DNA of 5,236 nucleotides from Rhodospirillaceae bacterium (GCA_003504035.1 DOBW01000160.1:266-5501), one strand, 5' to 3'. Shown: positions 1 through 5,236, numbered from the stretch's first letter. Translations and numbers: made by a program. Notes: a model not told the origin generated them from the letters alone.

Positions 1-8
1 AGCCGAAG

Positions 9-36
9 TTGACACACCCCTTTTTAATCCTATGAT
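9..36 (+). promoter_or_regulatory. Near-consensus sigma-70 promoter upstream of gmk
   Basis: A perfect -35 hexamer TTGACA (9-14) is followed after 16 bp by TATGAT (31-36), one mismatch from the consensus -10. The predicted transcription start is about 43-44. Transcription would run rightward through a leader of about 120 nt into gmk. Motif and spacing are seen directly; activity is inferred. Its strength is unusual for a housekeeping gene that is often read from an upstream neighbour such as yicC. Confidence 0.7.
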
Positions 37-43
37 AACCCGA

Positions 44-160
44 ATGGCGCGGCGAAAAAACGCCCTGAACGTTCTCAAAGAACTTGTCCGTGGCACCACC
101 ACGAACTGCGTTCTTTTCGTTGTCAGATCGTTTTTTCGCGTCGCGCAGAACCCACGTTAA
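44..160 (+). CDS. Possible small leader ORF, or C-terminal end of an upstream gene, abutting gmk
   Basis: The frame is open from base 2 of the window to a TAA at 158-160, which ends 2 nt before the gmk ATG at 163. An ATG at 44 falls almost exactly on the predicted transcription start of the 9-36 promoter. A transcript from there could therefore be translated leaderless as a 38-residue basic peptide that begins MARRKNALN and has a short hydrophobic patch, CVLFVV. Alternatively, the frame is the tail of a gene that starts left of the window; it does not resemble the YicC C-terminus expected upstream of gmk in many Alphaproteobacteria. I recognise no family. gmk lacks a visible Shine-Dalgarno sequence, so coupling to this frame is plausible. 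An open stretch this short could also be chance, especially as the same bases can fold as RNA. Confidence 0.3.
   Translation: MARRKNALNVLKELVRGTTTNCVLFVVRSFFRVAQNPR
47..146 (+). other. Inverted repeat and nested hairpins in the gmk leader
   Basis: Bases 52-62 (GCGAAAAAACG) are the exact reverse complement of 129-139 (CGTTTTTTCGC). Flanking GCGC blocks at 47-50 and 143-146 can extend the stem across a small bulge. Inside it are GTTCT-CAA-AGAAC (71-83) and CGTGG-CACCA-CCACG (89-103), and GAAC-TGC-GTTC (103-113) can form as an alternative. A transcript from the 9-36 promoter could thus fold into a multi-hairpin element. It may be a gmk leader or a small RNA. It lacks the GGAA/GGAG apical signature of SRP RNA, and I match it to no known riboswitch. 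Confidence 0.4.
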
Positions 161-162
161 TT

Positions 163-831
163 ATGAGTACAGACCCCACGATGACTTCTTCTCCTGTTTT
201 TGGTGACCTTCAGCGCCGCGGCCTTATGATGGTATTATCCTCTCCTTCCGGCGCGGGCAAAACCACAATTTCACGAAAACTTTTAGAAGCAGACACCGCT
301 ATTGATCTTTCTGTCTCGGTCACAACAAGGCCGATGCGCGAAGGAGAAGTTGACGGACGCGATTATTTCTTTGTCGATAAAGTTGATTTCAATTTGATGG
401 TCAACCGTGACCAACTTTTGGAACACGCCAAAGCCTTCGACAATTATTATGGAACCCCGCGCAAAGCCGTAGAGGACACACTTGCCCAAGGCCGCGATGT
501 TCTTTTTGATATTGAATGGCAAGGAACGCAACAGCTCGCTGAAAAAGTGCGCGACGACCTTGTAAGTATTTTTATCCTGCCACCTGACTGGCACGAACTG
601 GAGCGCCGCCTTCTCACCCGAGCACAAGATGATCCCGCAGAAATCAACCGCCGTATGGCTAAAGCCTCAGACGAAATGAGCCATTGGGCAGAATATGATT
701 ACGTAATCATTAACCGTAATCTTGAATCCTCCGTCCAAGCCATTTTGTCTATCCTGCACAGCGAGCGCCTTAAGCGCCGCCGACTTACAGGGCTTTCAGA
801 CTTTGTTAAAGGACTTCAAGCAGGCGCATAG
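163..831 (+). CDS. gmk: Guanylate kinase
   Basis: Cytosolic enzyme that phosphorylates GMP (and dGMP) to GDP with ATP, an essential step of guanine nucleotide synthesis and salvage. The 222-residue product has the usual family length. It shows the P-loop SPSGAGKTT (about 27-35), the GMP-binding block SVSVTTRPMREGEVDGRDYFFV-like (50-71, with TTR and Y68), YYGTPRKAVED (GMP-binding region), DIEWQGTQQL (the usual D-DWQG motif) and IFILPP. The C-terminal basic tail follows a lid segment rich in Arg (RRLLTRAQDD, INRRM). The RRGLM lead-in before the P-loop is typical of alphaproteobacterial Gmk. The start is uncertain: ATG 163 and ATG 181 are both in frame, and neither has a good Shine-Dalgarno. I kept 163 because it lies 2 nt after the stop of an open leader frame, which suggests coupling. 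The gene is driven by the 9-36 promoter and converges on rsmA. Confidence 0.97.
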   Translation: MSTDPTMTSSPVFGDLQRRGLMMVLSSPSGAGKTTISRKLLEADTAIDLSVSVTTRPMREGEVDGRDYFFVDKVDFNLMVNRDQLLEHAKAFDNYYGTPRKAVEDTLAQGRDVLFDIEWQGTQQLAEKVRDDLVSIFILPPDWHELERRLLTRAQDDPAEINRRMAKASDEMSHWAEYDYVIINRNLESSVQAILSILHSERLKRRRLTGLSDFVKGLQAGA

Positions 832-880
832 CGCATTATTTTAACCAAAAATGAAACTATTTTTTTTCTCTAGGTTTGAA

Positions 881-889
881 TGCTATAGA
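881..889 (+). promoter_or_regulatory. Possible extended -10 promoter for the 921-1670 ORF
   Basis: TGCTATAGA matches the extended -10 pattern TGnTATAAT in all but the last two positions. The region 17 bp upstream (861-866) is only a T-run, so there is no real -35, as is common with extended -10 promoters. The predicted start near 896 leaves a 25-nt leader before ATG 921 and lies downstream of the alternative TTG start at 876. This favours the ATG. Confidence 0.35.
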
Positions 890-920
890 AATCCTGTCGC
901 CTTTATTTAAAGAGAAAAAA

Positions 921-1670
921 ATGAAATTTAATAAACCCTCGAAAAAAATTTTAGACCAAGCTTATGCGCTTGCCAAAACAGCCGCCCGTCCCGATAGAAA
1001 TGGAAGTCGTTACGCACTTTACAAGTTGCGCATCATGACAGAAGAACACACACCTTTGGGACATGGATGGACACATCTTTCAGGTTGCTTTATTGGCCTC
1101 GCCTCCTTTCTTTCCAAAGCAGAAAGAAGCCAACTTCCCTTCGCCGTGAGAACGGCCAAAGAATTTCTCCCCCTCATTGCCAAGAAGTCTTCTCTTAGTC
1201 GAAGAACGGGTCTTGAAATTCTTTTTCGTGCAATAAACGATCCAACATTTACAGCAGAACCAAAGGCCCCTCTTCTTGTCATCGCCGAGAGACATGTGCG
1301 CACACAAAAAGAAGAAGCACATGTCAACATCGCTTTTGATCATTTCCTTAAAGGAAAAATTATCCATTTTGACTCTTTGAAAAAAATGAGAGCTTTACAA
1401 AAAGGAACAGCGCAACCCGTTAAAAAAGGTGGAAGCGCCATAACGCGCCTATGTGTTCTTGGCATTCTTGATCAGGTTCACAAACTTCCCATCACGCGCC
1501 ATCAAATCCCCAACAAAAAACAAGCGGATGCGTTTGTTCATGCATTAGCGAAATTAGAACCTAAAGAAGGCGTGCGAGACACTCAAACTCTTCTAAACTC
1601 AGCTCCTCGGCACGGCGCGTTGGGTCAAGGCCAGCTTTTTCCAAAAGCGCTTCACCGCCCAGCACCTTAA
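921..1670 (+). CDS. Hypothetical lysine-rich protein, unrecognised family
   Basis: I do not recognise this protein. The frame encodes 249 residues from ATG 921, which has AAAGAG upstream at a 6-nt spacing. A longer version from TTG 876 is possible, but no ribosome binding site is visible there and a putative promoter lies inside it. The product looks soluble, with no signal peptide or membrane segment. It is basic and probably mainly helical, with Lys/Arg clusters and a distinctive HGWTHLSG segment (about 48-55) after a basic, aromatic stretch (RYALYKLR, 30-37). A second block (about 117-145) reads PLLVIAERH...NIAFDHFLKG. From residue 214 on (1560-1670) the frame runs antisense through the conserved 3' end of rsmA. 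Those last 36 residues may be a fortuitous extension of a shorter original protein. It sits where gmk and rsmA often converge directly, so it looks like lineage-specific insertion or an orphan gene. Length and lysine-rich content support coding; function is unknown. Confidence 0.6.
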   Translation: MKFNKPSKKILDQAYALAKTAARPDRNGSRYALYKLRIMTEEHTPLGHGWTHLSGCFIGLASFLSKAERSQLPFAVRTAKEFLPLIAKKSSLSRRTGLEILFRAINDPTFTAEPKAPLLVIAERHVRTQKEEAHVNIAFDHFLKGKIIHFDSLKKMRALQKGTAQPVKKGGSAITRLCVLGILDQVHKLPITRHQIPNKKQADAFVHALAKLEPKEGVRDTQTLLNSAPRHGALGQGQLFPKALHRPAP

Positions 1671-2388
1671 GAGAGCTGCGCAACATTTTACGCCTTTGGC
1701 CAAAAGCAGCCGCCGTAAGTTGGCCCATTTTTTCAAAAGAAATATCTTTGGACCGATCCGTGCGCGGCAATAAATGCACCACAGCCGAGTCAACCTTGGG
1801 CGGCGGCGTAAAGGCCTGCGCAGGAATGTCCATCACACGTTTTCCCCTGCAGCAAAATTGTGTAATCACGGACAATCTTCCATAAGCTTTGCTATTCGGA
1901 GGTGCCAAAAGGCGGTCAGCAACTTCGGCCTGAAACATAAGCGTCAGACTTTCAAAAGAATCGACTTGTCGAAGAAATCCCAGCAAAAGTGGTGTCGCTA
2001 CATTATAAGGCAAGTTGGCAACAATCACACGTGGGGCTGGTGCCATATCAACAAAATTAAGTTCCAGTGCGTCATTTTCTATAATTTCAAGACGCCCGCG
2101 CGCCCAATCCTTCAAGGTGGATAAAGCCCAAACACAACGCGGATCTTTTTCAACGGCAATGATCTTTTTGGCTTTGCTTTCGACAAGGGGACGCGTTAAA
2201 CCGCCTGGACCCGGACCAACTTCAAAAACCGTTTTGCCCGACAAATCACCGGCAAAAGAAACAATGCGTTTTGTTAAATTGAGATCCAAAAGAAAATGCT
2301 GGCCTAGCACCTTGCGCGCCGCCAAACCACTTTCCGCGATAACTTCCCGCAAAGGAGGAAGCTTCTCGCTAGATGACGGGGAGCTCAA
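1561..2388 (-). CDS. rsmA: 16S rRNA (adenine(1518)-N6/adenine(1519)-N6)-dimethyltransferase RsmA (KsgA)
   Basis: RsmA transfers four methyl groups from S-adenosylmethionine to the two adjacent adenines in the helix 45 loop of 16S rRNA, a late checkpoint in 30S subunit assembly; its loss gives kasugamycin resistance. The 275-residue product has the family length. It shows LGQHFL (28-33), SAM-binding motif I EVGPGPGGLT (56-65), the acidic residue after strand 2 in VEKD (79-82), NDAL (105-108), the catalytic NLPYNVATPLL (125-135), and FTPPPKVDSAVV (193-204). The C-terminal helical domain ends RRAEELSLEEFECLARLL-like. The start is a TTG at 2388 whose bases overlap the surA stop as TTGA; AAAGG (2396-2400) sits 7 nt upstream and there is no in-frame ATG before the conserved LGQHFL. 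It is the last gene of the minus-strand operon. Its final 110 nt overlap the opposing hypothetical ORF. In many Alphaproteobacteria pdxA precedes it; here surA does. Confidence 0.97.
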   Translation of the reverse strand: MSSPSSSEKLPPLREVIAESGLAARKVLGQHFLLDLNLTKRIVSFAGDLSGKTVFEVGPGPGGLTRPLVESKAKKIIAVEKDPRCVWALSTLKDWARGRLEIIENDALELNFVDMAPAPRVIVANLPYNVATPLLLGFLRQVDSFESLTLMFQAEVADRLLAPPNSKAYGRLSVITQFCCRGKRVMDIPAQAFTPPPKVDSAVVHLLPRTDRSKDISFEKMGQLTAAAFGQRRKMLRSSLKVLGGEALLEKAGLDPTRRAEELSLEEFECLARLL

Positions 2389-3713
2389 GGGGCTGCCTTT
2401 AAACGAATATCGAGAAAAGCGTCACGCCGCAAATCACGTAAAAGACGCTGCGCCATGCGCTCCAGCTTTTCAGCACCAATCGCATTACGAATAGCATCAC
2501 GGTCAATATTTTCTGGCACGGAGCGCGAACAAAGGAAAAGAACTGCGGCCCCTTTATCGGTAGCCATAGGCTCACTGCCCGCTCCCTTCTGCAGAGCAGA
2601 AACTTTCTCAAAAAGCCATGGCGGGGCATCCCCCAATGCAACTTCACCTAAATCCTGCCAGCTCCACGCTGGATAAGAAGCTTTCAATTTTTCCTCAATG
2701 CCCTCGCATCCCTTAACTTTGGCGCGCAAGTTTTTTGCTTCGAGAAAAAGCTCGTCCTTGTCAATCTGGTTTGAAAAGGCGCGAAAAGCCTGCCCCACAT
2801 TAACCTTTATTTTCTCCGGATCACCAAAGGAAATAACCCGTCTATCTCGCACACCAAGTATATGGTATCCCGCCTCCGAACGCACAGGGCCGGCAACATC
2901 ACCAACTTTCATTGTCAAAAGAAGCTCGTCAACTTCTGGCGCAAGCTCGCCAACCCGCACCCAGCCAATATCGCCGCCCGTTCCTGCGCCTGTTCCTTGT
3001 GAAAATTGCCGCGCAACAGCACCGAAAACAGCGCCCTCCTTAATTTGATCGACTAGCTTTTGGGAAAAAACACGAACCTGTTCTTCGTTTTCAGGCGTTT
3101 CAATCTCAAGAAAAATTTCGCTAACCATGTATTCTTGCTTACCGGCATTTTCTTTCAACGCCTCAACGGCAGCATCAATTTCTTCATCGCCAATATCAAT
3201 GCGCGGACGAACCTCGCGCATGACAACCTTGCTCCACATCAACGCAGCCTTAACCTGTGCGCGAAGAGCCGAAGGCGGTACATTGTTAGATTTAAGAAAA
3301 ACCTCCATGTCTCCACTAGGGATCTTATTGTCCTGCGCAAGCTTGCCTAAGGCTTTTTGAAGCTCGTCATCTGAAACATCAATCCCCAACTTTTCTCCCT
3401 CTTGAAGCTGAAGCTGCTCTTCAATCAAGGCCCGCACAATTTGCGGGAAAAGCCGCTGCCGCACCTCAGGCACATTGGGAACGCCCGAAGAAAGAAGCGC
3501 CAGATCCAATCGGTCCAGTACATCTCCGGTTGAAATAACAGATTCATTGACAACAACGGCAACGCCCTCAGCAAGGCGAAGTATACTGCTCTCTCCTTTT
3601 TTTTGGGGGGGGAAACGCGCCTGTGAAGGAAGCTGATCAACACGTTGAGCTTGTGCGGGCGCAGATAATAAAAGCGCTAAACCGCAAAGAAAAAGAGGAA
3701 GTCGTTTTAGCAT
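2385..3713 (-). CDS. surA: Periplasmic peptidyl-prolyl isomerase and outer-membrane protein chaperone SurA
   Basis: SurA escorts unfolded outer-membrane proteins, notably LptD in known systems, across the periplasm to the BAM complex. From ATG 3713 the protein has 442 residues (E. coli SurA has 428). A clear Sec signal peptide begins MLKRLPLF, has a leucine-rich core and an AQA cleavage site near residue 22. A SurA-type N-terminal chaperone segment follows (about 45-170). Next is one parvulin domain (about 194-289: EYMVSEIFLEIE, GGDIGWV, GPVRSEAGYHILGV). A diverged second parvulin-like region (about 320-395) comes next, then a C-terminal helix (about 406-440) that resembles the SurA core-closing helix. 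A longer in-frame start at ATG 3758, 3 nt past lptG, would add 15 charged residues before the signal peptide. I prefer 3713 because it has GGAG and AGG just upstream and a standard signal peptide. A C8A8 tract falls at residues 34-39. lptD, the usual upstream neighbour, is missing. Confidence 0.93.
   Translation of the reverse strand: MLKRLPLFLCGLALLLSAPAQAQRVDQLPSQARFPPQKKGESSILRLAEGVAVVVNESVISTGDVLDRLDLALLSSGVPNVPEVRQRLFPQIVRALIEEQLQLQEGEKLGIDVSDDELQKALGKLAQDNKIPSGDMEVFLKSNNVPPSALRAQVKAALMWSKVVMREVRPRIDIGDEEIDAAVEALKENAGKQEYMVSEIFLEIETPENEEQVRVFSQKLVDQIKEGAVFGAVARQFSQGTGAGTGGDIGWVRVGELAPEVDELLLTMKVGDVAGPVRSEAGYHILGVRDRRVISFGDPEKIKVNVGQAFRAFSNQIDKDELFLEAKNLRAKVKGCEGIEEKLKASYPAWSWQDLGEVALGDAPPWLFEKVSALQKGAGSEPMATDKGAAVLFLCSRSVPENIDRDAIRNAIGAEKLERMAQRLLRDLRRDAFLDIRLKAAP
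2389..2400 (-). promoter_or_regulatory. Ribosome binding site for the rsmA TTG start
   Basis: On the coding strand AAAGG (2400-2396) is followed by a 7-nt spacer and TTG (2388-2386). It lies within the last codons of surA. With the TTGA stop/start overlap it supports TTG as the real start and translation coupled to surA. Confidence 0.55.
3597..3612 (-). repeat. Adjacent homopolymers T8G8 (C8A8 on the coding strand) inside surA
   Basis: Eight T (3597-3604) are directly followed by eight G (3605-3612) on the plus strand. On the surA coding strand this is C8A8, encoding the Pro-Pro-Gln-Lys-Lys stretch after the signal peptide. Runs of this length are prone to replication slippage and to sequencing error. 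Any 1-2 nt change would truncate SurA near residue 40. Confidence 0.85.
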
Positions 3714-3725
3714 GATCTCCATCCT
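3714..3725 (-). promoter_or_regulatory. Ribosome binding site that favours the inner surA start
   Basis: The coding strand reads AGGATGGAGATC immediately before ATG 3713. AGG gives a 9-nt spacer and GGAG a 3-nt spacer. The outer ATG at 3758 has only a weak GGGTG upstream. The AGG abuts another in-frame ATG (3722-3720), which is too close to serve it. This site decides in favour of a conventional signal peptide start. Confidence 0.45.
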
Positions 3726-3761
3726 ATCTCTAGATAACAAATCTCGAATCTTCTTCATATT

Positions 3762-4853
3762 TCACCCATCTTCCAAATAAAGCAACGTTGCCTGTCCTGC
3801 CACTAAAGCGACAAGAGGTATAGCCCAAGCTGCGAGAATAACAGGCAAAGTTTGATTAGCCCCCAACGCCGTCACAACATTATTGAGCGAAAAAATAATG
3901 CTTCCGACAATAACACCTGCCATCAAAGCGTTTAGACTCCCGCCACGCCTGTTCATACGCAGCGAAAAAGCCGCCGCAAAAAACACCATAGCACACAAAA
4001 GAACAGGCTGTGCCAAAAGCATTTGAAACTGAAGCTCATGCCGCACAGGGGGCAGACCAATGCTTTTAAGAGCTTCAATAAAGTCAGGTAATTGCCAAAA
4101 GGAAATCGTCCCTAACGAGGCCATGCTGTCTTGAATCTTTTCAAGGGTCAAAGACGTCTTGAGATAAAAAAGATCCAACTGCTCGGGCATTTTTCCTTCT
4201 GCATTAAACCAAGCGTCCGTGATTTTCCAAGCCTCACCGGAAAGAACCGCGCGCGGTGCATCAATACGACCTAAATAAATATTATCTTGATCATAAACAA
4301 AAACAATGAGCGGTGTCAAAGTCAAAGGATCCATTGAAACTTTATCTGCATGCAAAAGATAGCGGCGCTCCCCTTCTTCCTGTCGAAGCCAGAGACCTGC
4401 TCCAGTCAGTTCCAAAGAAAGACTTCTCTTGAAATAGCGCGCTTCTAAAGCTTTGTAGCGCGTTGCCATGGTTGCCCCGACAGGATTGACTAAAGTCACA
4501 TTAATGATGCCAAAAACAAGCGTCACAAGCAGCGCGGGCGCCAAAAATTGCCATGCCGAAACACCGGCGGCACGTGCAATAACAAGCTCTTGGTTGCGCG
4601 TAAGACGCCAAAAAGTAAACATCCCCGAAAAAAGAACGACAAAGGGAAGGATCTTTTCGATCGTCTCTGGCAACTTATAGGCTCCCATCCGCAACACCAC
4701 GCCCAAAGTCGCCTCAACGAGGTCTGCCGAACGGCGCATTAACTCGGCAACTTCAAATAAATAAATGATGCCACCAAGCCCAAACAAAAAGGCAAAAAAC
4801 CAGACCATATATTGTCGGCCTAAATAGCGAGAAAGGGTCAAGCTTTTCATCAT
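3762..4853 (-). CDS. lptG: LPS export ABC transporter permease LptG
   Basis: LptG pairs with LptF and the ATPase LptB in the inner membrane (LptB2FG). The complex extracts lipopolysaccharide and pushes it to LptC and the LptA bridge. The 363-residue protein matches the family (about 360). It has the YjgP/YjgQ layout. Membrane helices lie near residues 16-36, 66-83 and 103-124. A periplasmic beta-jellyroll domain spans about 130-270. Three more helices lie near 276-298, 307-330 and 336-359. The cytoplasmic loop LTRNQELVIARAAGVSAWQ (84-102) is the conserved coupling region, and an NRRGG turn (301-305) follows helix 4. The start ATG 4853 overlaps the lptF TGA as ATGA and has a strong GGGGGAG 5 nt upstream. 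A second Met follows at once and could also serve. The assignment to LptG over LptF rests on position after a second YjgP/YjgQ gene and on domain likeness. Directly downstream is surA; lptD would be expected here in many relatives. Confidence 0.93.
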   Translation of the reverse strand: MMKSLTLSRYLGRQYMVWFFAFLFGLGGIIYLFEVAELMRRSADLVEATLGVVLRMGAYKLPETIEKILPFVVLFSGMFTFWRLTRNQELVIARAAGVSAWQFLAPALLVTLVFGIINVTLVNPVGATMATRYKALEARYFKRSLSLELTGAGLWLRQEEGERRYLLHADKVSMDPLTLTPLIVFVYDQDNIYLGRIDAPRAVLSGEAWKITDAWFNAEGKMPEQLDLFYLKTSLTLEKIQDSMASLGTISFWQLPDFIEALKSIGLPPVRHELQFQMLLAQPVLLCAMVFFAAAFSLRMNRRGGSLNALMAGVIVGSIIFSLNNVVTALGANQTLPVILAAWAIPLVALVAGQATLLYLEDG

Positions 4854-5236
4854 GCTCTCTCCCCCAACCTCGACAAAAAGGCCCGTAACCGCCTAAAGAT
4901 GGTGCTTTTCATATCCAACAAACTAAGACAAACAGGAACAGGGGCTAAAACAACCAGATAAAGAATGGGAGCCAACCACGCCTGTCGCGCCACTTGACTA
5001 ACAAGTCCCAGCATCAGCGCTTGAACAACAACAATGGCCGCTGCCGCAACAAGAACACGCTGCGTCATACCGCGCCGATTAAAGTCCCCCACAAGAATAA
5101 CCGTCACAGCAATAAGAGCAAAAGAAAGAGCCAATAACGGCCCCGCCACTCTTTGGTGAAGCTCGGCGCGGACCTTTCCCTTACTGTGAAAGTTGTGCCC
5201 ATTGCCATAGAGTGTTTTCCACAAATGAGGAAGTGA
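4850..5236 (-). CDS. lptF: LPS export ABC transporter permease LptF, C-terminal part (5' end outside the window)
   Basis: LptF is the partner permease of LptG in the LptB2FG lipopolysaccharide extractor. Only the last 128 codons are present; the frame stays open to the right edge, so the start lies outside. Family members have about 360-390 residues, so roughly a third is seen: the end of the periplasmic domain and the last three membrane helices. The visible part contains KVRAELHQRVAGPLLALSFA, typical of LptF at the entry to helix 4. A DFNRRG turn (51-56 of the fragment) follows, matching the NRRGG of LptG. Helices lie near 31-50, 60-80 and 86-107. A basic cytoplasmic tail (RRLRAFLSRLGERA) ends the protein. 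A TTG inside the frame at 5224 is not a credible start because homology continues through it. The stop TGA overlaps the lptG ATG by 4 bp. The operon promoter is not in the window. Confidence 0.9.
   Translation of the reverse strand, partial: SLPHLWKTLYGNGHNFHSKGKVRAELHQRVAGPLLALSFALIAVTVILVGDFNRRGMTQRVLVAAAAIVVVQALMLGLVSQVARQAWLAPILYLVVLAPVPVCLSLLDMKSTIFRRLRAFLSRLGERA
4854..4865 (-). promoter_or_regulatory. Strong ribosome binding site of lptG
   Basis: On the coding strand GGGGGAG (4865-4859) precedes ATG 4853 with a 5-nt spacer. It lies inside the lptF 3' end. With the ATGA overlap it would keep LptF and LptG synthesis matched, as expected for a 1:1 heterodimer. Confidence 0.6.

Noticed and set aside
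51..64. GGCG-A6-CGCC hairpin as a transcription terminator
   Set aside because: The stem has only four pairs, the A/T run is in the loop rather than after the stem, and no T-tract follows on either strand.
47..146. Leader structure as SRP RNA, 6S RNA or a tRNA
   Set aside because: There is no SRP apical GGAA/GGAG signature, no tRNA T-loop (GTTCRANNC) or CCA-type acceptor, and the element is too short for typical 6S RNA. It was left as an unclassified structure.
876..920. TTG start at 876 for the orphan ORF
   Set aside because: No Shine-Dalgarno precedes it, and a likely extended -10 element (881-889) lies inside the added segment. ATG 921 has a purine-rich site at good spacing.
1019..1367. 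Two minus-strand open frames opposite the orphan ORF
   Set aside because: They are shorter than the 249-codon plus-strand frame, overlap each other, and have no convincing start. I kept the longer frame, which has AAAGAG before its ATG, though certainty is limited because that gene is itself unrecognised.
1774..2494. Plus-strand open frames (1774-2124 and 2015-2494) over rsmA and the end of surA
   Set aside because: They lie wholly antisense to rsmA/surA, whose motifs and family lengths are unambiguous. Their translations show no family signature and no ribosome binding site.
2698..3360. Three plus-strand open frames over surA
   Set aside because: They overlap each other and the parvulin and N-terminal domains of surA on the opposite strand. 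They read as compositional shadows with Ser/Pro/Arg-rich nonsense.
5222..5224. TTG as a start for a 124-residue membrane protein
   Set aside because: The frame remains open to the window edge and the sequence matches the C-terminal third of LptF, so it is an internal leucine codon of a gene cut by the window.
1..5236. CRISPR array, insertion sequence, attachment site or prophage/defence island
   Set aside because: I saw no regularly spaced repeats, transposase motifs, terminal inverted repeats with duplications, integrase or toxin/nuclease signatures. Most of the window is housekeeping genes.

Overview
The window looks like a piece of an alphaproteobacterial chromosome of moderate GC content. 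The evidence is gene content and order. A gmk gene on the plus strand faces a minus-strand run lptF > lptG > surA > rsmA. This is a shortened form of the common alphaproteobacterial neighbourhood lptF-lptG-lptD-surA-pdxA-rsmA, which often converges on gmk. The guanylate kinase N-terminus (RRGLM before the P-loop) also fits that class. I cannot name the genus.

Left part (1-920, plus strand): a near-consensus sigma-70 promoter (TTGACA, 16 bp, TATGAT) lies at 9-36. A 126-nt leader follows. It holds an 11-bp inverted repeat and a small open frame that ends 2 nt before the gmk ATG. gmk (guanylate kinase) runs 163-831. A short AT-rich gap then carries a possible extended -10 promoter.

Middle (921-1670, plus strand): an unrecognised, lysine-rich ORF sits between gmk and rsmA. 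Its last 110 nt overlap the 3' end of rsmA tail to tail, so its final 36 residues are antisense to rsmA.

Right part (5236 down to 1561, minus strand): a tightly packed outer-membrane biogenesis and ribosome maturation operon. It holds the C-terminal third of lptF, lptG (4-bp ATGA overlap), surA and rsmA (4-bp TTGA overlap, TTG start). LptF and LptG form the membrane part of the LPS export ABC transporter. SurA chaperones outer-membrane proteins, including the LPS translocon LptD, through the periplasm. RsmA dimethylates 16S rRNA late in 30S assembly. The operon promoter lies beyond the right edge.

The most notable points are negative. lptD is absent between lptG and surA, and pdxA is absent between surA and rsmA, although both junctions are clean and translationally compact. 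Other points worth checking are the orphan ORF in the gmk/rsmA junction, the structured and possibly translated gmk leader, and a C8A8 homopolymer just after the surA signal peptide. I see no clear novel defence, mobile or CRISPR system, and no tRNA or rRNA gene.
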